From Endomychus coccineus (Eukaryota; Arthropoda; Insecta; Coleoptera; Endomychidae), in contig OY294067.1 of assembly GCA_958510875.1 (NCBI GenBank), positions 231,227,771-231,291,770 of the forward strand: a DNA stretch of 64,000 bases, written 5' to 3'. The stretch's first letter is position 1. Each line of letters starts with the position of its first letter. The notes under the pieces are model-generated. The model was not told the origin of the DNA. It did not search any database and saw only the letters and a list, made by a program, of their open reading frames with translations. Both the position numbers and the translations under genes were made by a program. Shown here piece by piece: positions 25,582 to 36,212 of the stretch.

Positions 25582-25734
25582 AAAGTAAAAGAATTGACAT
25601 ACATGCATAGTGAAGGAATTATGGCGGGTGAGTTGAAACACGGACCATTGGCTCTTATAGACGAACTTATGCCAGTTCTTATGATTATTATGAGGGATCC
25701 CGTATACCAGAAGTGTATGAATGCTTTACAACAG
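25582..25734 (+). CDS. GFAT: GFAT exon G (second SIS domain)
   Basis: Acceptor TTGTTTTGCAG, donor GTGAGT, phase 0, 51 codons. It reads [20 protein letters not shown] and [19 protein letters not shown]. It contains the MHSEG and [10 protein letters not shown] motifs of the isomerase active site, including the conserved His of ELKHGP. It ends at LQQ. Confidence 0.96.
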
Positions 25735-25956
25735 GTGAGTTGATTATCTTCTTGAATGAATTCTAGATAAATTTGAGAAAAAATTCAAATATCTTATTTA
25801 AAAAAGTCACTAGAGGAAATCGCAAAATTAAGTTTAAATTAAATGATTTTCCAACATTTCAGAATAATAGAATCATCTCAAACCTTCAAATACTTTAACA
25901 CTTTTCATAATACGTCTATGAATTTGGTATTTGCATGATGTAAATTCATTCTCAAA

Positions 25957-27853
25957 AATTGGGCAAGTCTAAATTAAAGGAGACGGCCAAGGGGGGGGGG
26001 TAGATTAAAATACCCTTTAAAAAGTCTTATGAATTTTTTGGGTTGTTTTTCAACGAAAATGTCAATAAACTGTATTTGACCCCAGAAATCGACATTTTAT
26101 AATAAATACACGTTCAAGAAGTCATTTCCGATCGGAAATTGGCCGCTGAACCTGAAAATGGTGTCAGTTTGACAGCGTCATATCGGTGTGAGCAGCCACA
26201 TCAAAAATTTTTTGTTGCGAAATCTGCGTGTTTTTACCTCAGCTTTACGATAAAATGAGAATTCTTCAGAATAAATTTATTTTAGAGGTCGAAAAATCGA
26301 AAAAACGACAAAAAATCGATATTACTGTACAAAAATCTGTCATCAGGTCGCTGAATAGTCTTTTTATGGGACATATGACCCCGGAATCGGATTCAGCTGG
26401 AAATTTTACAATAAGAAAACAGTTCCCGAACGTTATCCAACAGCTTTTACACTCCAGTATACCATTAATTTCACGCCAAAAACCAGGTAAACGTAATTTT
26501 CTTCCAGTTTTTGACCTTTTCGACCTCAAAGTTGCAGAATTTAGAATTGTAAGTAGGATATTTGGATTACTTGGACAATTGCTTTGGAAAAGCAGTTTGA
26601 AAAAAGCTTTTTGGTAGCTGCAAATCTAGAGACTTCATTTTTTGTAATGTTTGAAGTTTGTTTCTAAAAACCTTAATTCGACTAAAATCGTGATCAAAAT
26701 GACTGATTTTGATGTAAAATTTCCCAAGCATTCTGATTTTGACAATTTTTCAATCCCACATGATGACCCAGAGCCACAAAATTACTAAATTGCACTAATT
26801 TATATTCGGTTTCGTTGTTTTGCCTCCTATTTTTTGCGCTTTGTTGAATTTTGTGGTTCTGGGTCATCATGTGGGATTGAAAAATTGTCAGAATCAGATT
26901 GCTGGGGAAATTTTACATCAAAATCAGTCATTTTGATCACGATTTTAGTCGATTTAAAGTTTTAAGAAACAAACTTCAAAAATTACAAAAAAACGAAGTC
27001 TCTAGATTTGCAGCTACGAAAAAGCTTTTTTCAAAATGCTTTTCCAAAGCACCAAAATATTCAAAAAAATAATGTAATAGCATGTTTTCGATCGAAAATT
27101 GTCGAAGGAATCTAAATATCCTACTTACCATTCTAAATTCTGCAACTTTGAGATCGAAAAAGGTCAAAAACTGGAAGAAAATTACGTTTACCTGGTTTTT
27201 TGGCGCAAAATTAATGGTATACTGGAGTGTAAAAACAGTTGGATGACGTTAGGGAACTGTTTTCATATCGTAAAATTTCCGGCTGAATTCGATTCCGAGG
27301 TCATATGTCCCAAAACAAGACTTGTCAGCAACCTGACAGCAGATTTTTGAACAGTAATATCTGTTTTTTGTCGGTTTTTTAGTTTTCTCGATTTTTCGAC
27401 CTCTACAATCCATTTAGTCAAAAGAATTCTTATTATATCGTAAAGCTGAGGTAAAAACACGCAGATTTCGCAAATTTTTTTTCTTCTAAGTGGCTGCTCA
27501 CACCATATACGCCGTAAAAAAAAAGGAAAAGGAAAAGAAAATGATGCGTTATGTAAGGATTATGGAAGGAAACTGACACCATTTTCGGATTCAGCGGCCA
27601 ATTTTCGATCGGAAATGACTTCTTGGACGTTTATTTATCATAAAATGTCGATTTCTGGGGTCAAAAACAGTTTTCTGACATTTTCGTTGAAAAACAACCC
27701 AAAAAAATTGGAAAAATTGAAAGGGTATTTTAATCTCTAAATGCCGGTAAACGAGTTCAAATACGATGTAGAAACGGAAAAAAATTACCCCGGCAAGTTC
27801 GGCAACCCCCCTCCCCTCACTTGGCCTCTCCTTTAATTTAGAATTGCCCAATT
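25957..27853. repeat. 1.9-kb fold-back palindrome in the last GFAT intron
   Basis: The left end AAATTGGGCAAGTCTAAATT (from about 25957) is mirrored by AATTTAGAATTGCCCAATTT ending at about 27853. Arms of about 850 bp match with scattered changes and one or two insertions. The loop is around 26790-26850, flanked by CCCACATGATGACCCAGA and its complement TCTGGGTCATCATGTGGG. The 129-aa (26228-26617) and 101-aa (27591-27896, minus) ORFs are arm shadows with no domain signature. Confidence 0.92.
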
Positions 27854-27919
27854 TACGATAACGAAATAAAACAATGCGTAGTGAATAAAAACACATTTCG
27901 TATTAAAATCATTCGATGG

Positions 27920-28075
27920 GCAAAGTTTTGATTCTCCAGGTTTGAACAGTGACAACACGTCTCTGAGTTCCTGACAGCTGTTTCGCTCTCTCATGAGCTG
28001 TCCAGCGAAACGAACCAGATGGAGTCACTGAACAACCATCTCAATCTGGAGAACCAAAACGTTGTCTTCCGAAAC
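27920..28075. repeat. Nested palindrome with hammerhead-ribozyme-like core
   Basis: GATTCTCCAG...CAGTGAC (27931-27954) is mirrored by GTCACTG...CTGGAGAACC (28024-28059). Inside, GACAGCTGTTTCGCT faces AGCTGTCCAGCGAAAC around the self-complementary CTCATGAG (27990-27997). Read on the + strand, CTCATGAG-CTGTCCAG-CGAAAC has the layout of hammerhead stem II and the GAAA strand, except that the required CUGAUGA has C for G. PLEs are known to carry hammerheads, but the ribozyme reading is inference. Confidence 0.4.
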
Positions 28076-28079
28076 AAAA

Positions 28080-28460
28080 ACACTCACTCCGGTGACCCGG
28101 TTACCTACCCGGGTGAAGGCCGAGATATTTCCAATACATATCGTAAATATCTCAGGCGAAAGGCGGTGATATTCATTGGGCAAGATGATATCTAGCCGTA
28201 TCTTCCGTCGGATGGGCAGTAAAACAGTAGGTCCCGTGTGTACGATGCCAACGCACGTTAAAGATTCCTATCTGTACATGAAAATAATCAAGATTCGGCG
28301 AAAATTCCAAGTTAGGGTGAGCTTGCCATATGGCGTCGGTGATTACGCACAGTAGCAGAAATAGGCCGACGTTAAATTATTTACCAGCTGTTAAATTCAA
28401 TTGCTGATAATTGTTTCGTGACACAGTGACATTTTCGAAGCGGGTTAAGTTCATAACCTT
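28080..28460. repeat. GC-richer dispersed-repeat-like segment
   Basis: Much richer in GC than its surroundings. It contains an inverted GGTGACCCGG/CCGGGT cluster near 28092-28120 and a block with CGTCGGATGGGCAGTAAAA and GTCCCGTGTG...GCACGTTAAAG (about 28207-28265). That last pattern reminds me of conserved domains or tails of invertebrate SINE-type repeats. The recognition is from memory and tentative. Confidence 0.35.
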
Positions 28461-29079
28461 TGTGTTATATTTCGTTATTCTACATAACTAAGGAGTGAGA
28501 AAAACAAATAAACTCAATCAACCTTCAACTCGATAGTGCTTGGGATACTCGTCACGGTATCATTTTATAGTTTATTCTTAAAATTACAAAAAAAAGTTGG
28601 GATAGTGAAAATTTAATTATTACCACAATCTTGAAAATAATAGGGAGTTATGATGGGCAATACTTGTTACAATGGGTAATAAGTATGTTATAGTAAAAGT
28701 GATCTGGAGATTAAAAAAAATTACCTTCATCTGTTATTATGATGAACAACGTGAAATTTATTGAACCTACCGGTCATTGTTCATAATATCCAGTGCCCAA
28801 ACATAAATATAATAATTAAAATTACATCTTACACAATTTTTTTATGGTTTCCATCAAAATCTTATGCTAAACAATTATATTACTTTTAAATAATAAAATG
28901 TATATTATTTATTGTCACAAGGATATAAATTATGAGTACATAGTTTATTTTCAATATTTATGTAAGTACATTTCTTGAAACTAAGCAGTACGAGTTTCAT
29001 AAAGTCAATGTGTTCTGAATTTTTAGTAGTATATGCTACACTTCTTTTACATAGAAATAATTAATAGTGATTCTTGACC

Positions 29080-29810
29080 CAAGTATAATTTATATATAAA
29101 TTCTCGAGAAATAGGTCACACTAACACATTTATTACGTAAAGATAAACAAACCCACACAATATATAAATTAAATTGTTTACATTGCGATGAGACTTATAC
29201 AGGAATCTGTAAACAATGTTTGCAAAAAAGAATGTATGGCCATAAGTATAGTAATAGAGACAAAAACTTTTGAAAATTCACCGCCCTTGCTAAACAACGT
29301 TTTGATTATTATGATTAAAATAAAAAAACTCTTAGTTCGTAAATCATAGAACAGACATTCAGTCATTAAGTCAAATTAATACTAATTTAATTAATTGAAA
29401 CCTTTGCAAATTCCTACATGCGTCTTTATAATGTTAAAAGTATATTTTAGGTAGAATGCTGAAATAACAATATTTCTAGTAAGGTCTGACAACATTTTCC
29501 TATTACCTCATAAATCTTTAACATCTGGTTCGAAAGTGGGGTGTCAGTCTTATTCAAACATTGCATGAGATGACTTCGATTATTAGAAGTAGATTGCTAT
29601 GAAGTGGCTTCTTCATATATATCCATATATGGTTTCAGTTCGTTTCGGCGACGTAGGCATTTTTAATTGAAATTAATGCGATAAGGACGCTTTGTGCTTG
29701 ATACATTGATACAATTAGTTTTAAGAAATCGATGTACTAAAAGACGAAAATAATAAACATATATTAGTTTGACCTATTTCCCGAGAATTTATATATAATT
29801 CATAGCAACA
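29080..29810. repeat. Inverted repeat pair about 0.7 kb apart
   Basis: TTTATATATAAATTCTCGAG and AAATAGGTCACACTAA (about 29092-29128) are mirrored by TTAGTTTGACCTATTT and CCCGAGAATTTATATATAA (about 29764-29800). The DNA between them has no gene I recognise. To the right (29815-29980) a degenerate direct repeat TCAATATTGGGTATACTCA / CCAATATTGAGTATACCCTC follows. Possibly a non-autonomous DNA transposon. Confidence 0.6.
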
Positions 29811-30439
29811 ATATTATTCAAATACTATCAATATTGGGTATACTCATTGATTTCAATGGTATACTTTTTGGACTTACACCCTCAGATTCTATGATTTTTT
29901 CAGCACTAGATACGACACTTCTGTTACATAGGAACAATTTAAATACCACCAATATTGAGTATACCCTCAGAAACTGATACAGAAGATTTCAATTAGCCAA
30001 TCGCAGTATGCAAAATTTTCCATATGCAAATGTCAATTCTAGTTGGAAAGAAATCTGAAGGTAGACAGCGAAATTAAAAAAATGGCAACTCACTCCTGTG
30101 TTGACCGGATAATTTTAATGAATTTAAAAATGACAGTTCTTATAAAATATAGCATAAAATTTAAATAACTTATATACATTCCGTCTCGAATTATCGTAAA
30201 GTTTATCCTCATCGTTGCAAATTTTAGTACAAAAACAGAAAAAAATAGGAAATTTAGATAGTCTTCAAGCTTGTTCTGTTTGAATTATTTCCTCATTACA
30301 CTCATAATTATCAAAAATCGAACGAAAAAACGGTACTTAGCAAGAGTATGTAAACTAGTACGAAGAATTAAATATCATACCGCTGTGAAAATTTGTTTAT
30401 TACTTGATCAGCTTCAACTATTATTTCAACTTCTTCCTA

Positions 30440-30655
30440 CAAGACTTAATTGTTTCATCGAACATCAAAGTTGTGGAACTCTTTACTTTTACCTCTTTAG
30501 TGAGGTCTTTCCCTATGCCTATAACCAAACCAAACCTTCAAGAAAAATACAAATGCCTATCTCCTCTTGCTAGATTCCACTGCTGGCTCACACGATGTTC
30601 TTCGAACATTATAGGTTTCCCTCTCGTGTAGTCAAATATAAAAAAAAAAACAATA
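30440..30655. repeat. Dispersed repeat, copy B (SINE-like tail family)
   Basis: Matches copy A at about 2449-2620: GTTGTGGAACT, CCTATAACCAAACC, CTGGCTCACACG, AACATTATAGGTTTCCCTCT and CGTGTAGTCAAA. It ends in a run of ten A. Overlapping ORFs at 30271-30631 are by-products. Confidence 0.65.
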
Positions 30656-31634
30656 AAACTAAAAAATTATTAACGTTATTATAGTGTCAGTCCTAACTAT
30701 TTAATTTCAAAATGGAGAAAAAATATGAATTTTACTGTGGTTGTTTTATAAAAGTTTGTATGTAGTACCTGCAATGTTCATAAAAGTATAAAAACAAATC
30801 TATTTTTCGTACTCTTCTGCCACTGTGACGCGGAATTAATCCGGAAGCCGAGAATCTTCTTACTTTGTCCAATTTAGAAGCTAATAGAATCAGGACTTTC
30901 CAATTTGTGAATTTCTATTCGATTCAATTTATGTAACCTAACTTATAAAATCGATTTAAAAGATACCATTCTGACCTGTTGCCCCATTTTATACTTTACC
31001 GGAACATGGTGACATAAACTACCCCTATTGAATTTTAGAAAACAACTTTTCCTTTTTCCAAAATTTTTGAATATTAAAATAATGCTTAGGTAACCTACCA
31101 AACAGAACTTTTTTTTTGTCTTCAAAAATTTTATTATCTTCTAGTTTTCGCGTAGAAATTAAAACACGGAACTAAGCATCCGAAGGCTGGGAAGAAAATA
31201 AAACCTTTTTATTATAGTAGCCTATGCAAAACCCAAAGTTCTATTGGCTTCAGCCCCACATATCACGTATATGTACATTAAAAGTGAAATGATGATCGTA
31301 AAGAGGGCCTAATTCCTTAACTGTAGATCTACGGGCAATAATTACTGAATCTAAAAAAGAAATCGAAGGAAATAGGATGTGCTTTACGAATAAAGCTAAC
31401 AACACAACATTTACTAACATTTGCCCAAATATTTTGTTGATGCACCAGTTAAATATATTATTCAAATCATTTTGGAGTGCACATCAGTCGATAAAGATAT
31501 GTAGCAAAATTAATCTTTGATCCTTGTTGAGGATGGTATACCGCATCATATATCCTAAAACTTGAGAATAGATTCCATGTTGCTAGCTGGTATTCAAGAA
31601 TCGTGGATCGGCTAGGTTTATCAAAAACTATGGT

Positions 31635-32097
31635 CAGGGCCTGATTTAGAGGTTTGGAGGCCTCGGGGCAACAAAGGAGTGGAGGTCCCCTGGCCCCAAA
31701 TTATTTTCCAAATAAAATGAACAATTTTTACAGTCGAGTTTTTCAATAAATAATTTATTGTGAAACCAAGTAGTCTTTTAGTATTTAACAAACATATATA
31801 AATATAAATAAATTGCAAGTGCTCATCTGCGCCATTTGAGATTTTAAAATTTTACTGATTGCCTGATTGGAGTGAACAAATATAGATCAATGATTTCTAT
31901 TAATATTTAAGAACAATATATAATCATGTTTGTACAAAGGTAAAGGTAAAGGTAAAACAGCGAAAAAAATATCAAAGGAAAAGTTGTTTACTAGTGTGTT
32001 TACTAGTCGGAATTTAAAATATTTTTTTTTTCGAAGTCTATTGTGGGGGCCCCTCTTTTGTGGAGGCCCCGGTTGCCCTCCGTTAAATCCGGCGTTG
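31635..32097. mobile_element. hAT-type MITE, 463 bp, with 8-bp target duplication
   Basis: Exact 8-bp duplications ACTATGGT flank it (31627-31634 and 32098-32105). The ends are complementary but imperfect: CAGGGCCTGATTTAGAGG on the left, and a right end whose complement begins CAACGCCGGATTTAACGG. A further block of near-complementary GC-rich sequence (GGCCTCGGGGCAAC / GTTGCC..GGGGCC) follows. The 8-bp TSD and CAGGGCC-type termini point to the hAT superfamily. There is no transposase, so it is non-autonomous. The right TSD ends 46 bp before the last GFAT exon. Confidence 0.92.
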
Positions 32098-32145
32098 ACT
32101 ATGGTTTTAAATTTCTAATATTACTGCATACTGAGTTATTTCTAA

Positions 32146-32373
<228 letters not shown>

Positions 32374-32876
32374 TAATCTAAACACATTAGATACTGACGA
32401 GAATTGATCTCTTCAATGAAGGCCGCTTCTAAGATGTTTTTACTATAATTTTTTTATTACAATTGTACTTTATTTCAAAATTTTAAGTGATATATTAGAC
32501 TATATCATGAGATTTTATAATATGTTATGTTTGTTCAGTTTATCGTTGTACATTGTTTCATTATTTGTAATCTGCACTAAAATAATTTGATTAGTGTTTG
32601 TGAGTGTATGTTCAGATTGATGCAATTATTCAAAAGTATCGCAGTCTGTATTACATGTAAATGGGACCGTATTTTGTGGATGAGAAGATGGACAGGACGG
32701 TAATAAGCACCGCAAATTTTTGGGGCATTTTTTAGAATAAAAATCATATATAGAAAAATAATTTCTCATGTTCTTACTTATTTAATGTTGAAATATTCCG
32801 TACTAGCAATATTTAGTTAATTTTCACTCGTTATTATCATTCTTCATCGTTTGTAGTACTTTCATCTAAACTGTTG
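32374..32876 (+). other. GFAT 3' UTR and probable polyadenylation signal
   Basis: AT-rich sequence after the GFAT stop, with AATAAA at 32736-32741 followed by T-rich sequence. This is the first canonical signal after the stop and is taken as the likely cleavage site. No other gene is seen here. Confidence 0.55.
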
Positions 32877-33061
32877 TCACTCTTCAAAAACTGCGACATC
32901 TTCGGCACCATCTATCGTATTATCTATCTCGTATTTCTTAAATGTTTTATAATCGTCTTTTCTTTCACAGCTTTCCATACATTTTTCACCTAGGTACAAC
33001 CATAAACGCCTAAAATTATCGGGGGTAATACCATGACTGCCCGCTACTTTCGATAGTAATT
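32877..33061 (-). CDS. Possible terminal exon of an unrecognised gene
   Basis: Reading the minus strand, a good acceptor TTTCTTACAG is followed by an open frame of 61 codons ending TGA at 32879-32877. It contains SKVAGSHGITPDNFRRLWLY, GEKCMESCERKDDYKTFKKY and an acidic end. The composition looks like real coding sequence (mixed charged residues, no low complexity) and contrasts with the flanking AT-rich DNA. I do not recognise the family. A candidate partner exon at about 33850-33920 (reading LDDCDDCYTEFRNVAF before a GTAAAC donor) does not join it in phase, so the gene model is unresolved. The two lie either side of the inverted-repeat segment 33147-33835. Confidence 0.35.
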
Positions 33062-33146
33062 CTGTAAGAAATCAACAAGATCAAATGGTCGCGTTCAAGA
33101 TTTTTGATTGAGTTTCCTATAGTATTGTGAGCACAATTGTATTTTC

Positions 33147-33835
33147 CGCAAATCGTTAGGAAATTTTGACATTCCAGACAAAATTTCTTAAAGAAAAAGT
33201 CAAGATTTTCTATTCACTTCTTTACTGTAAGGAAATAATATTTCCTTACAGTTGTTAGTGTTCTACATAAATGATTGAAAACACATTGTTTATAAGGAAT
33301 TAATTTATATTTTGAAAACATCAATACATTGCAGAATACATTTTAAAATTAATTTGTTATATTTACAGTTATTTTACAGTTAGTATAATTATTGAACATT
33401 AGAGGAACATTATTAGAACTATGAGAAACATTTTGGACAACATGCGGGGTGGTAGAGTTATTTTGTTGAATATTTTGTACTGTGAACATTTTATTTGCCA
33501 CCTCAACCTTATTGTTAAGATATTCTTCGATATATCCTTCAGCAACATTTGATGATTTCTTTGGCAATAATTCTAATGAAGCATTCACTGCCTCAACCAG
33601 CTCTGGAAGAGTCCCAGAAATGGAAAATTCATCATCACTTATCATTTTACTTTCGAGAACACCAGCAATTAAATTTATATACGTCAAGTTTGACAATTCA
33701 ACCTTTATACGTTTCCATAGTAACCCAAGTAATTTTATTACGAATTTCAATGCATCATTTATTTGTAAATAAAATTATTTGCGATTTTTTCAAAATTAAT
33801 TAATGACTATCGAATTTTAAACGATTTGCGGAAAA
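33147..33835. repeat. Inverted-repeat-bounded 0.7-kb segment
   Basis: TTTTCCGCAAATCGTTA at 33147-33163 is mirrored by TAAACGATTTGCGGAAAA near 33815-33833. Within it lies a near-perfect hairpin CTGTAAGGAAATAAT/ATTTCCTTACAG at about 33226-33254. The segment may be a small DNA transposon inserted between coding-like pieces. Confidence 0.5.
33349..33774 (-). CDS. Uncharacterised ORF without ATG start
   Basis: An open minus-strand frame of about 140 codons within the inverted-repeat segment. Its first ATG is about 44 codons in, so the start is unclear. It may be an exon or a broken gene. The visible pattern is an amphipathic helical N-terminal half (WKRIKVELSNLTYINLIAGV, GTLPELVEAVNASLELLPKK) and an Asn-rich tail. 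No family recognised, low confidence that it is expressed. Confidence 0.25.
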   Translation of the reverse strand, partial: FYLQINDALKFVIKLLGLLWKRIKVELSNLTYINLIAGVLESKMISDDEFSISGTLPELVEAVNASLELLPKKSSNVAEGYIEEYLNNKVEVANKMFTVQNIQQNNSTTPHVVQNVSHSSNNVPLMFNNYTNCKITVNITN

Positions 33836-34098
33836 ATAGTATGTTTACCTCGTAGAAAAAGCCACATTCCTGAACTCTGTGTAGCAATCATCACAGTCGT
33901 CCAGGAATGTTAGGCTCGGTAAACATTGTACTATTATTGAGATAATGTCACTATTGTATCTATTTCTTCTACTCGAATATTGCCAAAATGTTCGCTTATC
34001 TTGTTTATTATTGTGACACAATGGATAATAACGACTGTCAGACTGGCGTTTAGGTTATCGGTATTCGTGGTTGCATGTCACCGTGGTCTTACCATAGA

Positions 34099-34895
34099 GA
34101 TCTAGAATAGAGTACTCGTCCCGTATAAGCACAATGTATTTCGAATTGTCTCCTTGTAAGAAAGAAGAAAGTAAAAAGTCGGGTAATAGCTCCGCTCACT
34201 ATTCATGGCGCGCTATTCAAAAGTTGAAAGTTAGATACATTTTAAGAATTTTAGAATAAATAGGAAATGCCCAATTTTTTATTTTTGTAAAGTTATATTC
34301 TTATAATTTTCACAATATTAATTTATATTTATGTACAAAAATTTATGGACCTAAAAATAACAATAATTTATTAGAATGCATTCGCCGTCGATTTTTATTA
34401 ATGTCCGTTTTCTTCTAATCTTGATTCTAATGATAATCTGATATTAATATAAAATTCCAAAATATCCTCTATAATCAAAAATCTGTGATTTTCATCACGA
34501 TCGCGATCAAAATCAATTAAAAGATTGTAGGGGATATTTTGAATACTTTTATTTACAAATTTTTCGAAAATATCTGAAACAAAATAATCTTCTTCTCTAA
34601 AAACATTTTCTAAGATTGTCAAGATCATCGCTAACAGCCAATTGATACACTTTAAACATTTATTTTCGTAATTATCAATGATTAATTTTGTGCATCCACC
34701 AGCTATATGCTTTATCACTTCAATTAAATATAAATCATCACAAAAACAACAACGCGAGCCTTGCAAATAATATAATGCTAGATGATCTGTCGCGTCGCCG
34801 CGTGAAGACAGAGTAAAAAGGGGCGAAGCTATCATTCGACTTTTTTTTTACAAGGAGGCTATTGAATTGTCGACACGAGTACTCTATTCTAGATC
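34099..34895. mobile_element. 797-bp element with perfect 20-bp termini
   Basis: GATCTAGAATAGAGTACTCG at 34099-34118 is exactly mirrored at 34876-34895. Looser complementarity continues inward for about 100 bp (CTCCTTGTAAG.., AAAAAGTCGGGTAATAGCT against the complement of the right arm). It carries a 145-aa minus-strand ORF. I do not recognise the superfamily, and the target duplication is not clear. Confidence 0.75.
34398..34835 (-). CDS. 145-aa ORF inside the 797-bp inverted-repeat element
   Basis: Starts at a real ATG and is open to a TAA stop. There is a Cys-rich N-terminal third (SRCCFCDD, GGC, NKCLKC), then a predicted helical stretch (NWLLAMILTILENVF) and an acidic/charged C-terminus (DFDRDRDENHRFLIIEDILE). 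The start lies just inside the right arm of the element, so the ORF and the repeats probably form one unit. No family recognised. It could be a small transposon-borne protein or a captured gene fragment. Composition looks coding. Confidence 0.4.
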   Translation of the reverse strand: MIASPLFTLSSRGDATDHLALYYLQGSRCCFCDDLYLIEVIKHIAGGCTKLIIDNYENKCLKCINWLLAMILTILENVFREEDYFVSDIFEKFVNKSIQNIPYNLLIDFDRDRDENHRFLIIEDILEFYINIRLSLESRLEENGH

Positions 34896-35885
34896 ATGGG
34901 TCTTACAGTCCCCAAAGTATGGAATTGTGTACTATCGAGGCACACCCTCCTGATCAGTTCTCATATATGAAGAGATCTGCGCTTCATATAGGGAGTGAAA
35001 TTATCATTCTAATTTGAGAATAAAAATTTTAACGAGTTATAAAATAATTCAAATGAACTCTACAAAAGCTCTACCTAATATCTATTGACGATCAACAAAG
35101 AATGTAAATCGTCCACATGCTGCTAAATAACTTGGGTAGAGTAGGTATTCCTAAACTGAGGGCAGCATCCGGCACATATAGAGGGTATAAGAAGTTGGCC
35201 ACCTATTCTTTCTCTCTGTATGCCTACGTTTACCAAGCTTACTAGCAAGCGTTAAATGTCAGGCCGGTATCAACATGTGTTTTTTGTACATGATAACCCA
35301 CATTCGGATTACTCTAAATTCCGTTCAGTTGGGCACTGTACACATTTTATTAACATATTGTGCCTGGAATTGAACTTCGCTATATAGTCTAAAGATATTG
35401 TAATGTTACTTTCGGACCATAAGATCCCGATAAGTCTATTATCTCTTATTGTCCGCAAAATGCAGAAATTGTAGGAAGTACACACGAAGTTTAATTATTG
35501 TACGAAATATTAATAGTATTGTCATTTTACTTGTTTCTGTTTTTAATTTCTCACATTCCATATGCAAAGTAAGTTACAAAATAGTTCAGCATATACCTGG
35601 TGGAATTGGTTCCTCCAGTTTAATACTGAAACATTGAAACCGTAATTCGTACTAGGAAGTTACAGGTGTCGTTTTCAAAACATCTAAAGATTCAACTTTT
35701 AAATCTTCAAATGCTGATGCGGAAATCTAGACATATTTCATCAGAACATTAGGATTTTCAATTGAGAAATATACACTGAAAATAGTACAATTTTGGCTTA
35801 TTACTTACATTAAGCACTGTGGAATGTAATATAATATGATTTAGTTTACACTAACACCCTCTTTTCATGTGAATTGTAACTTATC
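34896..35885. other. Non-coding stretch
   Basis: No gene or repeat I can support. The 62-codon ORF at 35449-35637 begins with a non-ATG codon and has no signature. Confidence 0.4.
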
Positions 35886-36212
35886 TAAAGCACGTTTCAA
35901 TTGCGATGCAGCCACTATCAAAGACATATGTATACTGATTCTAAAGCTAAGATTTTGAAAGAATGACAAATAATTAAAGGTTAAATTTGGAAGGGGTTAA
36001 TTACCACTTGTAATGAAGCGCCCATTATGCTAATTCTAATGAATGAAAGAACCTGTAACATTTTCATTCATTGAATTAGCATTACGGCCTCTTTATTACA
36101 GGAGGTAATTAACCCTTTCCCAAATTTGACTGTTAAATATTTCGTAATGTCAGTTTACATAGGTATGTCTTTGATAATGGCTGCATCGTGGTTGAAATGT
36201 GTTTTGGATAAA
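35886..36212. repeat. Palindromic MITE-like element, 327 bp
   Basis: The left arm contains GATGCAGCCACTATCAAAGAC (about 35904-35924) and GGTTAAATTTGGAAGGGGTT. The right arm contains AACCCTTTCCCAAATTTGAC and GTCTTTGATAATGGCTGCATC as their complements. The centre is near 36045. The ORF at 36126-36332 is largely the right arm read through. Confidence 0.85.

Noticed and set aside
26228..26617. 129-aa ORF (and the antisense 87-aa ORF)
   Set aside because: Lies in the arm of the 1.9-kb palindrome, is mirrored imperfectly in the other arm with different stops, and shows no domain pattern.
27591..27896. 101-aa minus-strand ORF
   Set aside because: Right arm of the same palindrome; chance open frame.
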